A stretch of 64,000 nucleotides of DNA from Poronia punctata (lineage: Eukaryota > Ascomycota > Sordariomycetes > Xylariales > Xylariaceae), in contig MU401636.1 of NCBI GenBank assembly GCA_022579005.1, positions 1 to 64,000 on the forward strand. The letters run 5' to 3'. The stretch's first letter is position 1, and the number at the start of each line of letters is the position of its first letter. The notes below the pieces were generated by a model. The model had not been told where the DNA came from. It made no database searches and saw nothing but the letters and a program-made list of their open reading frames with translations. Of the stretch, positions 47,097-58,694 are shown one piece after another. A program made the translations under genes and the position numbers.

Positions 47097-50000
47097 CTTG
47101 CTTGCTTTTTTTTTTTATAGTTTATTTAAAAAAATGCTTAAAGCTTTTTTATATTATTTTTTAGTTTGCGTTTTTTAAATAATAAGTTTAAGCTTATATT
47201 TTTATTTAGTTAATAATAAAAGTAGTAAGTAAATAAGGTTTTTTTTAGTAGCATAGTTACTATAGCTTAATAGCTTTAAATATTTATTAACTTAAGCTTT
47301 TTTTTTAACTATTTTAAGTAGTTAGTATTTTAAAAATTTATAAAAGCTTTAAAGTGCTTAAATTTAGCTTTTAATAAATTTTTTATTAACTTATTTGCTA
47401 GTATTTAATTAGTAAATAAGTAATAAACTTAAAATAATTCTTTTTACTACTTTTACTTTAGCTATATATTTTATATATTTATATAGCAAGGCTTAGTATT
47501 TATTTAATTATGCTTTTTAATTATAAGTTTTATTGCTTACTAATTATTATAGTAAATTTTTTTTTAAATTAAGCTTTATATTATTTAAAGGCTTTTTAAG
47601 CGCTATTATTTTTTTAATAGTAAAGCTAAGCATATTTATTTTTGCTTTTATTATTAAAGTTAATATTATGCTTTATTAAGTAGCTTTTTAAGCTATTATA
47701 CTTTTAAACAAGCTTATAATATATTTATAAAAAAAATTTTAAGTTTTTTTATTATTAGCAAAAAAAGCGTTTTTTATAATTAAAAAAGCTTAAGCTTTTA
47801 TATTACTAGTTTTATATATTATTTTAAGTTTTTTAATATAATATAAATATTAAGTAACTTATTTTATTATAGCTATATATTTAAAGCTTAAATTAGTAAA
47901 GTACTTTAAAAGCTAAAATATAGCATATATTATATTTAGTTTAATTATAATAGTAATATAAAATATAAACTTTATAAGCTTTTAAAAAGTTTTAATATAT
48001 TTTTTAAAGCTTTTTTTATAAACTTTTTAAGCTTTTTAAATAGTATTAAAGTTATAAGTATTTAGCTATTATTAGCTAGATTATATTTTTTAGCTACTTT
48101 TTCAATATATTACTTATAATTTAAAGCTAGTAAACGTTTTTTTTAATTTTTTATTACTTTAATTTTTAAAAACTAATTTATATTTTTTTAATTTTTAAGT
48201 TTATAAGCTCTTTTAAGCTAGTTAATAGTTTTTTAAGCTTATATTTTTTATTTTTTATATTATAAAATAATAAAGTTATTTATATAAAAAATAAAATATA
48301 TACTATAATTTTTAGTATAAAAAAAGCATAGTTTTTTAAAAAATAAAATTATTTTAATTGTTTTTAAAGTATATATAAACTTTTTATATTATAAAAGTAA
48401 TAAGTTTTAAAGCTTATAAAAAGCTTAAGCAATTTTAGCTACTATATTGCTATTTTTAAAGCTATTTAGCAATTTATAAGTTATAAGCTTTTGTTTTTTT
48501 TTACTTATATTAAAAAAACGTTAATTATATTAAATTGCTTAGCTTTTATATTAAAATAAGCTATTAAAGCTATTATAACTTAAAATATATAAGTTGCTAA
48601 AATAGTAGTATAAGTATTTTAAAGCATTATATTATTTTATAAATTTTTTTTAATAATTAAGCAAAATTTATATACTTTTAAATATTTTTTATTATTAAAC
48701 TTATATATAAATACTTACTTTAAAAAAAGTAGCCTATATTTTATTTTAGTTTTTACTATTTTTTTAAAAGTTTTTATTTTTTATATGTTTTTAATTTTTT
48801 TAATAGCATTCTTTTTAAACTTATTTTTTAAAAAGTATTTAGCTAGTTTATATTAATACTTTAGTAGTAGCTTAAAAAGCTTATTTTAATATATTTTAAG
48901 CTATTTTAAAGCTGCGTTTATATATTTAATATATTTTTAGTATACTATAGCTACTACTATAAAGTATAATATTTTATGCTTTTAGTTTTTTTAATATATA
49001 ACTTTTTGCTAATTAAGTAAAAATGTTTTTAAAAAATTTTACTAGTAAGCTTTTTTTTTAAAAGCATATATTTTATACTTTTAATAAAAAGTTTAAGTAA
49101 AAATAAATAGTTTAAAATTTTATTTATTATTAAGTATTTTTTTAATTTTCTAGCTTTTTTTAGTAAGCAGTAAAGCTTTTTAAGCTTATTAAGCTTTTAT
49201 TACTTTATTTATTACTAGTTACTTTATTTATATATTAAAGTTTTTTAAAGGTTTTTTTATTTTTTTATTTATTAAATATACTTTATAAGGTTAACTAAGA
49301 TTTATTTTACTTATTTTAGCTACTTTACTGCTTTTTAAAATTATAAGTAAGTTAGTAAATTTTTTTTTTTTTGCTTAGTTATTATTTTAGTTTAAAAGTT
49401 TATTAAAAAGTTGCAAGTTTATATATTTAACTTTTAAAAGCATTATTACTTTTTTTTAAGCTTTTAAAACGTACTTACTTTTAACTTATACTTTTTTAGT
49501 TAGCTTTTAATTAAAAAGTTTTTTAATATAAGTATACTTTTAATTTTTTTAAAAGTGTTAATAATAGTTTTGTTTTTTTTAAATAAGTTAAGCTTTTCTA
49601 TATTTTTTATTTTTATTTAAAGCAATAGCTTTAGTACTATAATTTTAATAACTAGTGCTTTTATTTTTTTTATTAGTTTTAGTTAGTTTCTTTTTTATAT
49701 AAAAAAGCTTTTTATTAAATTTTACATTTTTTATTATAATAACTTTTTAAAGCTTTAAAACTTAAATTTTATATAAATTTAATACTTTATATTTAACTAA
49801 ATATTTAATATATACTTGCTACTTTATTTTATAATTTTGCTTTTAATAACTTATAAGTTTATTTTATTATATTAAATAAGCTTTATATTTATATGCTTTT
49901 ATATTTAACTAGTTTAGCTTTAAATTTGCTAGCTTACTTATAATAAGCTTTAGTAAATATTAACAAAAATATTATTAAAACTAAAAATAAAAAACTTTTA

Positions 50001-52554
50001 TTAATAAATATATATTATTTACTTTTAAAAGGCTTTAGTTATATAGCTATTTAGCTATATAAACTGCTTTTAGCTATAGCTTTTTTAAAAGTTTAGCTTT
50101 TTTAAGCATTTTTAAAGCTTAGTTAATAATTTTTTATTTACTACGCTTTTTACTTTTTATAAACTTTTTAATATAACTTAGTAAAAGCTTTAGCTTTATG
50201 CTTTTTTAGTTTGCTTATTTTTAAAAGTTAGTTAAGCTATAGCTTAAAATTATTGTTTTTTTATTATTATTGCATATTTAATATATTAAAAGCTTATATT
50301 GCTATTTTACTTTTTTTTTAAAGCTTATAAAGTTTTAAGCTACTTATAATTAAGTTTTAGCAATAAAAGTGTTAATATATATTATTTTATTATATTTAGT
50401 TTTAAGTAGTAAAGTTTATAAAGATTTATTATATTTACTTAAATAGTTAAATAATTTTTAGTATATTTTTTAAAATAGGCGTATAGCTTGCTATTTAAAG
50501 GTTTTTTAAATATAACTCTTAAAGCGTGTATTTAAGTATAAGTTTTATAATTAATTGTTTTAATTTTATTAATTTTAATACTTTTTATATTTTAAACAAA
50601 AGCTTTAAAAAGCTTAGGTTTTAAGTGCTTAGCTTTTTATACTATATATTTTTAAATACTTTTAAAAGTTTTTATAAGTTAATTAAAAGCTTTTAAAAGC
50701 GCTTTAAGTATATAAGTATAATTAATTTTGCTGTATTGCTTATAATTTTAAGCTTTTAAATTATTAAAGTAATTATTATGCTTTTTAAAAAGTAATAAAA
50801 AATAAGCTTATATTTAAAAAATACTAAGTTATATTATTTAGTTAATTACTTTAAAATAACGCTAGCGTTTAAGCTTTTATATTAAAAAATATAGTTTAGC
50901 TTATAATACTATATGCTTTTTTTTAAGCCTTGCTTTTAATATTATATTTATATAAAATCTTTTTATTACTACTATGTTTTTAAGCACTAAAAAAGAAGAA
51001 TTTTTTTTCTTTTGCTATTAAAAATTTAATAAATAACTTGTTTGCTATAGTATATAATTAAAAAGTTAAAAGTACTTATAGTAATAAAGTTTTTTAGCTT
51101 AGCTTTAATAATAAAGTTTTTTTTAAGTAAATTTTTATTATTAATAAAGTATAAAGCTTTATAATTATTTAAAACTATACTTTTAAATAAAAAGTAAAAA
51201 TTATTTTTAAAAGTAATAAAAGCTTTAAAGCTTTTTATTTTTTTAAGTAAGCTATAGTTAATTACTAGGCAAGCAAAATTTAAATTTAGCTACTTGCTTA
51301 TTAATCTTTTTAACTTTTTGCTAAAAAAGTAACTTTTATTTACTTTAAATCTTTTTTTTTTAATTTTTTTATAAAGTTTTAACTATTTTATAAGCTTATA
51401 GCGCTTTTTAATTTTTTTAACTTATTAAAGTTAAGCTTAAGTTTTTAGCAAGTAAAGCTTTTAATACTTATATACTATAATTAACTATATTTATATAAAA
51501 GCTAAAAGTAATAAGCTTTTAAGTTAAAAAGGTAAAAGTATTAAATTTTTTTTCTTTTGCTTTTTTAGTAAACTTTTAAGCTTTTTTAAAAGATTTTTTT
51601 TTATTACTTAAAGTTATATAAAGTTTATTAGCTTTAACTTTGCTATATAAAGCTTTTTTATATACTAAAACGCTAAAAATCTTGCTAACTTTTTTTAATA
51701 TAATTATATTATTATTTAGTTATTTATTTTTTATAATATTTATAAGCTGCTAACAAGCTTAATTAAAAGCTATATAAGCTTTTATTGCTTTAAAAAAGTT
51801 TTTAGTTGCTAGCACTTTTTTATTTTAAGTAGTTTAAAGCATTAAGCTATAATTTAATTAGTATACTATTTTTTATACTACTTTTTAAGCTTAATACTTT
51901 TATAACTAGCTTTTTAAAGCGTTTTTTAGTATTTTATTTACGTACTAAATTTAATAGCAAAATTTAAAAAAGTAAAAAATATTTTAATAGTTTTAATAAG
52001 TATTTAAATATTTTTAACTTTTTTAAGGTTTTTAACTAATAGCTTTTTTTTAATTATAGTAAGTACTAAAGTATTAATAAATTAGTTAATTTAAGTTTAA
52101 ATAGCTATATATTTATTTGCAATTTTTAAATTTATAGCTTGCTAAAAGCTTGCTAACTTTATATTTTTAATATATTGTTTTTAAATTTTTTTAAAGTAAT
52201 AACTAGATTTAAAACGTTTAAATTTAGTTTTTCTTTTAGTAATAAGCTTTTAATAAGCAGCTTTTAGTATTAAAATTATAATATTATTTTTAAAAAGCTT
52301 AGTTAAAGTTTTTTTATTTAAATTAACGTACTTTTAAACTTTTTAAGCTTAAGCATAAAGTATTAAAGTTTAAAACTATGCTACTTACTTAATAAAAAAG
52401 CGTAAGTAAGTATTTTTTAAGATAATTTTAATGCTAGTTAACATAATAAAAATAAAAAGTAAAGCTATATAAGCTTTTTTTAAAGATAATTTAATAAAAG
52501 ATTATAAAATATTATAATTTAAAAGTATAAAAACTTTTAACTAATTATATTATA

Positions 52555-52818
52555 ATAAATAAAGCACTAATTTTTATAAACTAAGCTTATAACTTTTATA
52601 AATATAAAAGCTTTAATAAAAAGTAAATTAGTGCGCTTAACTTAGTATAAGCTATATTAGTTATATTGTAATAAACTATATATTAAAAAAAAATCTATAT
52701 AATTATAATAAGATTAAAAATCCTGCTTTATAGTATACGCTTTTATAAAGCTATACTAATTAAGGCACGTAACCTTAACTGCAAAGGTATCCTATTAAAT
52801 AAGTACCTCTTTATAACA
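52555..52818 (-). repeat. right direct repeat, probable 5' LTR of the copia element
   Basis: Pair of the left repeat at 36,830-37,084. It ends in TTATAACA on the plus strand, so the LTR begins TGTTATAA on the coding strand, the usual TG start. The end nearest 52,818 retains more C and G (ACGTAACCTTAACTGC) than the left copy. Confidence 0.78.
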
Positions 52819-53227
52819 TTTGTTTTTTTTAGTTTTTAATTTAATTTTTAATTAAAATTAGTTTAGCTATATAATAATTAAAATATATTTAAAAAAAACA
52901 TATATATATTAAGTTAATTAATTATAAAAATAAAAAAGTAGCTATAAAGGCTATTAATTATAACTTATATAGCTAATTAAATATAAGTTTATTTAATTAT
53001 CTTATTTTAAGCTTTATTAGTATAAAGTAAATATTAAGCTAATATATAAGCAAATATATATTATATATATACTTTATATATATTTAATATAAAATTATAC
53101 TATTATTAATAAGTTAAAATTATATAGGTAATATATTAAGTTTATTAAATTTATATTTTATTAAATTTAAAATAGTCGATTTAATATTATTATAATAATA
53201 TATAAAATTAAAAGTTTATATAATATA

Positions 53228-54067
53228 AGGCAAAGCACCCTTTTATGCACTACCCCCTTTATGCACTACCCTTTTTATGCACTACGTTTTCCTATATAAA
53301 ACCACTAAAACCGACCCTTGCAAACAACGTCAATAAAATAGCTATTGCCTTTAAATTAGCTTAATTACTTATTTATTAGCTAGGATACAATAGGATTTTA
53401 TTTTTCCAATTTTTATAAAAAGCAGAATTTAAGTTTAAAAATAGAAAATTTAAAGGTACATTAATTTCCTATATAATTTGTATACAAATTTAAGTACTTT
53501 AGTTTTTTAGCAATAATAAATTAAATAAAATAGCTATAAACCTTGTTTTTTAAAATTAAAATTTAGCGGAAATTCATTTATCTTATAATTAAAAAGCAAT
53601 ATTACTACTTTAAGTATTGGTTTTTATATTATTATATATTTAAAAATATAATATTTTAAAAAAGTCTTTTTATGTTTTTTAAACATTTAAATGCTAATAA
53701 TTTAAATTATAATATCTTCTTTTAAAATAAAGATAAACCAATTTTTATATAATCTTAACTTTTAAAAACGAAGTTTATAGCTATTTTATTTAATTTTCTA
53801 TTGCTAAGAAACATAAATACTTACTTTTATATATAAAATATATAGTAAAGCAATGTACTACTTTTAAAACCTTAATTCTGCTTTTTTCAAAAATTGTAAA
53901 AATGAAAATCTACTTGATCTTAACTTATAATCAAGTAATTAAGCCAATTTAAAAATTTTAAAATAATAGCTATTTTACTAACGTTGTTTATAAGGGTTAG
54001 TTTTAGTGGTTTTATATAGAAAAACGTAGTGCATAAAAAGGGTAGTGCGTAAAGGGGTGCTTTACCT
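53228..54067. mobile_element. palindromic (foldback) MITE with TA target duplication
   Basis: 840 bp with ends AGGCAAAGCACCC and its complement GGGTGCTTTACCT, flanked by TA (53,226-53,227 and 54,068-54,069) as in Tc1/mariner-type elements. Near the left end TATGCACTAC recurs three times exactly 16 bp apart (53,244, 53,260, 53,276); the right end has two matching units. Inverted similarity continues inward through most of the element (for example AATAAAATAGCTATAAAC near 53,530 and its complement near 53,780), leaving only a short central loop around 53,620-53,680. There is no coding capacity. It is less mutated than its surroundings, especially at the ends. Confidence 0.85.
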
Positions 54068-54069
54068 TA

Positions 54070-54430
54070 GTTAAAATTATAAAAAATTTAATTAATTTAT
54101 TAATATTTTTTATATTTATTTTTTAATAATTAATTAATTAATTTTATAATAAAATTAAAAATTAAAAAGTAGCTAGATTATATAAATTATATATTTATTT
54201 TAAGTTTAATAAAAACTACTATTAAAAATAATAATTTTTTTTAAAAAAAGATAACTTATAAAATATATACTTTATTTTAATAGCAACTTTTATAACTTAT
54301 TTTTTTAAAAAAATTATATATATTATACTTATATTTTATACTAGCTAGCAATTCTTTACTTTTATTGCTTGTTAGTATAAAAATAAACAATCTAGTAATA
54401 ATATAAAATGCAACCTTATTAATTATAAGC
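54070..54430. repeat. AT-rich RIP-degraded sequence
   Basis: About 360 bp of nearly pure A+T between the MITE and the TAF8 3' end. Nothing recognisable. Confidence 0.7.
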
Positions 54431-54461
54431 AGCTACACTATTATAATTAGCAGCCCTCCTT

Positions 54462-55464
54462 TTAAGAACTATCTAATAACAGTATTGCAGGGAGGCGTCT
54501 GTTTGTTCTTGGTAGCTCTTTGCGTGCATGTTTGACTCCTGCGTCGACAATGGTACTGTGGTCAGCGATTTCAGTGACATTGTTACTAGCACCTCGCGGT
54601 AAAAGACTTTTTAATAGCCCCTCCCAAGCCTCGTGGCGTTGTCTTGCTAAGATATCACGCTGTGCTGTCTCCTTCAACTCTTTATGTCTTGTAATTTTAG
54701 CTGCTCTATCGATTCGTCTTAGGGCCATCTCGCCCTTGCGTGCATCGGACAGCGCTTCTTCTCTCTTCTTCTGTGTTTTTCTCATAGGCGGCTGGGCGGG
54801 TGTATACCGGTACGTATGCTTACTCGGGAAGCTCGGGAAGTGCTTCGGGATCCAAACCCTCTCTTCTTTTTCATACCTGCCGTCCAAATCATCTCCCAGG
54901 ACAGGCGATGGGCTTTCTAGGTACGTCGTATTCTCAATAACGGGATCGTAGAAGGTCGGCTCCAGGCGCGCTTTGCTCACAGGATTTTTCAGGTGCGGTT
55001 TGAGGGAGGTTAGCGGGAGATTGTAGCGGCACAGAACAGCCTCGAAGTCAGAGGGCGTCGGGTCGGACCTCCGTGAAGCATGAGCGAGACGCTTGATTTG
55101 GCCGATGAAACCCTCCATATCTAGTCGCCTCATCAGTATACAGCACAGAATAACACAGTGTTCTCATGGGCCACAAACATGTTTCAACCGCTTCCGTAAA
55201 GCCCTCCAGCGCATCCTCTTTGGCAGCATCAAAGCCAACATGCTTCAGCGACAGCGTAATGGACCTGCGCAACGCGTCCCTGCGCAAATTCTCAGCCGAA
55301 GGCCACTTCACAGCCTTGTAGATAGAATTCGTGAGGTTGGTAGAGGAGAGTAGTGTAGGTGCCTGGTCCTGTTCGACTAAAGTGGTACGGAGTCGTTTGG
55401 ACTGTGGTTGCCGGTCGGCATCCTCGAGCACTGGACCTGAGCGCTTCCGTGAGGTGCTGTCCAT
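54462..55464 (-). CDS. taf8: TFIID subunit TAF8
   Basis: TAF8 is a histone-fold subunit of TFIID that pairs with TAF10 and helps recruit TAF2. Two exons, 55464-55179 and 55120-54462, are split by a 58-bp intron (GTTTGT...TACTGAT...TAG) and give 314 aa. The intron joins EGFTEAVET to YMEGFIGQIKRLAHASRR. Residues about 55-130 form the bromo-associated histone fold (LRRSITLSLKHVGFDAAKEDALEGF; PTPSDFEAVLCRYNL; SSLKPHLKNP-like). The TAF8 C-terminal domain is clear: WIPKHFPSFPSKHTYRYTP, then a Lys/Arg/Glu-rich helix. The N-terminus carries basic KR pairs (SRKRSGP, SKRLR). The stop lies only about 30 bp from AT-rich sequence, yet the gene shows no RIP damage. Confidence 0.93.
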
Positions 55465-55940
55465 GACGAATCAACCTCCTTGATTCTCTGGCGCGGAGGA
55501 TACTGGTCCACAGCAAGCAGCAGCTCCTAGTTACGATGATTTGGCTTAATATAAATAGACCGGACAAATCAAGCGTCGGTGTCAACAAAGAGTCTGCGGG
55601 AAAGTGCGAAATCGATAGTGATACCAAGGTTCAGAATTCAAAGGTACCTATCACCGGCTACTGCAGTAACCTTGGAGATAGGTAGGCCTAAGTTAGCCGC
55701 ATAAGTTATCTCTCCGTTGTTAGAGGCAAATCAAGAGATCTGTAACCTAGGGGCGGCTGGCTGCCAAGGCACTTGCAGCCACAGTCGCGCCATTATAGTT
55801 AGCCCGGACCCACCTAAGATAGACGTTAAAATTCTACTACTACCCGTAATTGTGCTACGCCCCCCACCTTTATTTGGATTCCGCCTAGGCTAATCACCTA
55901 AAGGTTGTCCTATTTACCATTGACAACTTCTACTAGATTT
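55465..55940. other. TAF8 upstream region
   Basis: About 475 bp of normal composition ending at the next RIP block. It should hold the TAF8 promoter. No other gene is visible. Confidence 0.5.
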
Positions 55941-56171
55941 TCACCTATATATAAAAAATCGCACTTTGCTATTAGCTTAATAATAAAAGATTATAAAAAG
56001 TAAATTTATTTTACAATTTATAAAAAAGCTTAATTTTTTAATGTTATATAAATAAAAGGCTATATATAAAAATATACTTTAAACTATATTATATAGCTTT
56101 TTAAACTAATATAATAATATGTTTAAAATTTAAAAATAACAAGTTAAATAACTATATTTATTAATATTAAG

Positions 56172-56286
56172 TTTAATATACTTAAAAGGTAATAGTTTAT
56201 ATAAGTATTTAATATACTTAAAAGGTATTAGTTTATATAAGTGTTTAATATACTTAAAAGATAATAATTTATATAAGTGTTTAATA
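56172..56286. repeat. 36-bp tandem repeat, about 3.2 copies
   Basis: Units start TTTAATATACTTAAAAGGTA at 56,172, 56,208 and 56,244, with a partial fourth at 56,280. Differences between units are single bases. Confidence 0.85.
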
Positions 56287-57384
56287 GCTAAAACATAAAA
56301 ATAAAATATATAATTAAGTTTTATTTTTTAATATAAACGTTAATATTTTACCTTTATTTTTGCTTATAAATAAAAATAAAAATTATATATTATTTGCTTA
56401 TAATTTTTTATTTATAAGCTATTATATAATATATAATAAACAATTTAATATATTTATAAGTTAAAAATAAACACTATATATAAAATATATTAAAACGTTA
56501 AAATAAGCATTAGTTTATTTCTTTATTTTTTAAAATATTAATAATAATAATTAAGCTTATTTTAGTTTATATAATATAATAGTATTATAAAAGGTAATTT
56601 ATATTATAATATATATTTCAGTATTTAATTATATATAACGATATATTTTTATAATATATTATATATTTACTTACTTATTATACTCTAGTATTAATCTTAT
56701 TACTTAATTATATAAAACTTTAAAAAAGAATTTAAAATCTTTTAATAAATATTAATATTTTATAGCAATTTATATGCTTTAATATTATATACTAGTTAAT
56801 AGTTTAATATTAAGATAAATATATAGATATACTACAAAACGTTTAAAATATATAACATATAAATAAATAAAACTTAAATATACTAAGGTTTAAAGCATTT
56901 TTATAAAGTTAAAGGTTTAAAAAAAGGTTTATAATAAAGGCTTAAATATATAATTAAAAAATCTTGAATTATTGAAAAAGTAAGCATATAAACATTAATA
57001 GTGTTTATTAACTATTTATTAAAAGATTTTATATAATTATATTAAGCAAGGTTTAAATATACCTACGTTTATATAATAAACTCAAATAAATAAAAATAGT
57101 TAATTATAAAATAAAAAGCTAGTTTAAATTATATTATAAATATAAATAAAAGTAAATAATAAATTAATAATATAAAATGTATATACTATATAAGTTTTAT
57201 AGTTTTTTACTTTAAAAGGCCTTGTTATTATAATAGTATATATTAACAATAATATTTTATAAAAATATATTATAACTTAAAATATTTATAAAATACTATT
57301 TTTATATTATATTATATATATAAAAATAGGCATATATAAATTAAAAATAAAGAGAATTAAGTAAAATAAATTATAATAATATTA

Positions 57385-57505
57385 ATTATTATGTTTAGTA
57401 TTAATAATACTATTTAATTAAGCTAAACCTTTAAAAAAAATGCTAAAGTAACACTTAATATTTTATAGCAAACTATATACTTTAATATTAAGTACTAGTT
57501 AATAT
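57385..57505 (+). repeat. RIP-mutated copy of the foldback-element end
   Basis: Aligns with 37,295-37,430: both read ATTATGTTTAGTA..., then TTAATTAAGCTAAAC, then a CTATRTACTTTA segment and a GTACTRGTTAA segment. Differences are mostly G/A or C/T. Similarity stops near 57,505, so only the outer about 120 bp is present. Confidence 0.72.
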
Positions 57506-58245
57506 ATATATAAGTACTTTTAACTTTAATTAAATATAATATTATTAGCTTTACTATTTTTATATAGTTTTAATTAAACTTTTATTACTATATTTTTAAT
57601 ATGCTTTAATATTGCTTTATTTAATATAATTATAATAAAAAAAGCTTAACTTTAATATAATTACTATATATATTTATATTAATAGATTATATATATTAAT
57701 TCATATTTTTTAAATAATTATAATATATTTATAACTTTTATATAACCTTTTTAAAAAAAGACTTTTAATAAATATATAATAACTTATTTACTTTATATTA
57801 ATAAAACCTTTAAATTAAATAATTAATATTTAAATATAATAATTTTAAATATTATAAACTTTAATAAACTTTAAATTTTAATATTATATAATTTAAAAGA
57901 TTTTTAATAATTAATAATAATATATAAAGTATTTTATATTAACTTATATTATAAATAAAATCTTATAACTTATTTTATATATTATATAATACTTATATAT
58001 AAAATAATAAGTTATTTTAAAAATATTAATTTTTACTATTTTAAATAATTATTTTAAAATAAAAACTTATTATTAATACTTTACTATTTATTTATTTATT
58101 TATTTATATTTATATTTATATATTTAAAAATAAAAATTTTTAACTTTACTTAATTTTAACTTAAAGCTATATATATTATCTATATATATAATGCCATTAT
58201 TACTGTTTAAGCTATAGAAAAATAGTGATATACTATATATATAAA

Positions 58246-58694
58246 CATAATGTTGGTAACAAGTTGTTTCTTGGTCTGATTTACCTCACCATCCCTTATT
58301 GCCATGCTAAGCGCCCAAATTCTGAGGTAATGCTTCTTGAACCCCGGCGTGCATGGGCATGTTCATCCTTTTAAATACTTGTAGGTTAGGTGCTTGTAGT
58401 ATTTGCAAGTTATGTGCCTTGCAGCTGTGCACGGTTTGTAGAAAATATACTTACACTTACACCTAGAAACCTTTGTTGTCGCTTCTTACCAGTATCGTGG
58501 CTCATATTTTTGTGGCTATCTGTTTCTACTGCTCCTATCCTTGACCCCTCGTGTTCATTTAGGTAGTCTCCCGTAAAGCGAGCTGTAAAGACCATATCTC
58601 TGGGGGTGCATACGAGGTCTCTCCGCATCCCTCAACTGCCTACCCACTCGCCGCGGCTCGGCGGTCTGGCGGCCGAATGAGCTAGGTTAGCATC
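58246..58694. other. upstream region of the fusion-enzyme gene
   Basis: About 450 bp of normal composition between a RIP block and the start codon at 58695; the likely promoter. Short frames on both strands have no recognisable family. Confidence 0.5.

Larger units (their letters stand above)
36830..52818 (-). mobile_element. RIP-degraded Ty1/copia LTR retrotransposon, interrupted by nested insertions
   Basis: Bounded by two same-direction repeats (36,830-37,084 and 52,555-52,818). On the minus strand at about 48,330-48,040 a decayed frame still reads a copia reverse-transcriptase core: FYTKN, then a Y-I-D-D box (plus-strand 48,276-48,290), and further on Y-I-E-K-V-A-K-K-Y after undoing C-to-T changes by eye. 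Every reading frame is broken by TAA/TAG. The gypsy element at 40,488-47,096 sits inside it, and 37,085-40,487 is longer than a copia 3' part needs, so at least one more insertion (including the foldback element) is likely. It is dead. Confidence 0.68.
55941..58245. repeat. AT-rich RIP-degraded block
   Basis: About 2.3 kb of almost pure A+T with stops in every frame. It contains a 36-bp tandem repeat (56,172) and a mutated copy of the foldback arm end (57,385). The rest is unassigned. Confidence 0.78.
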
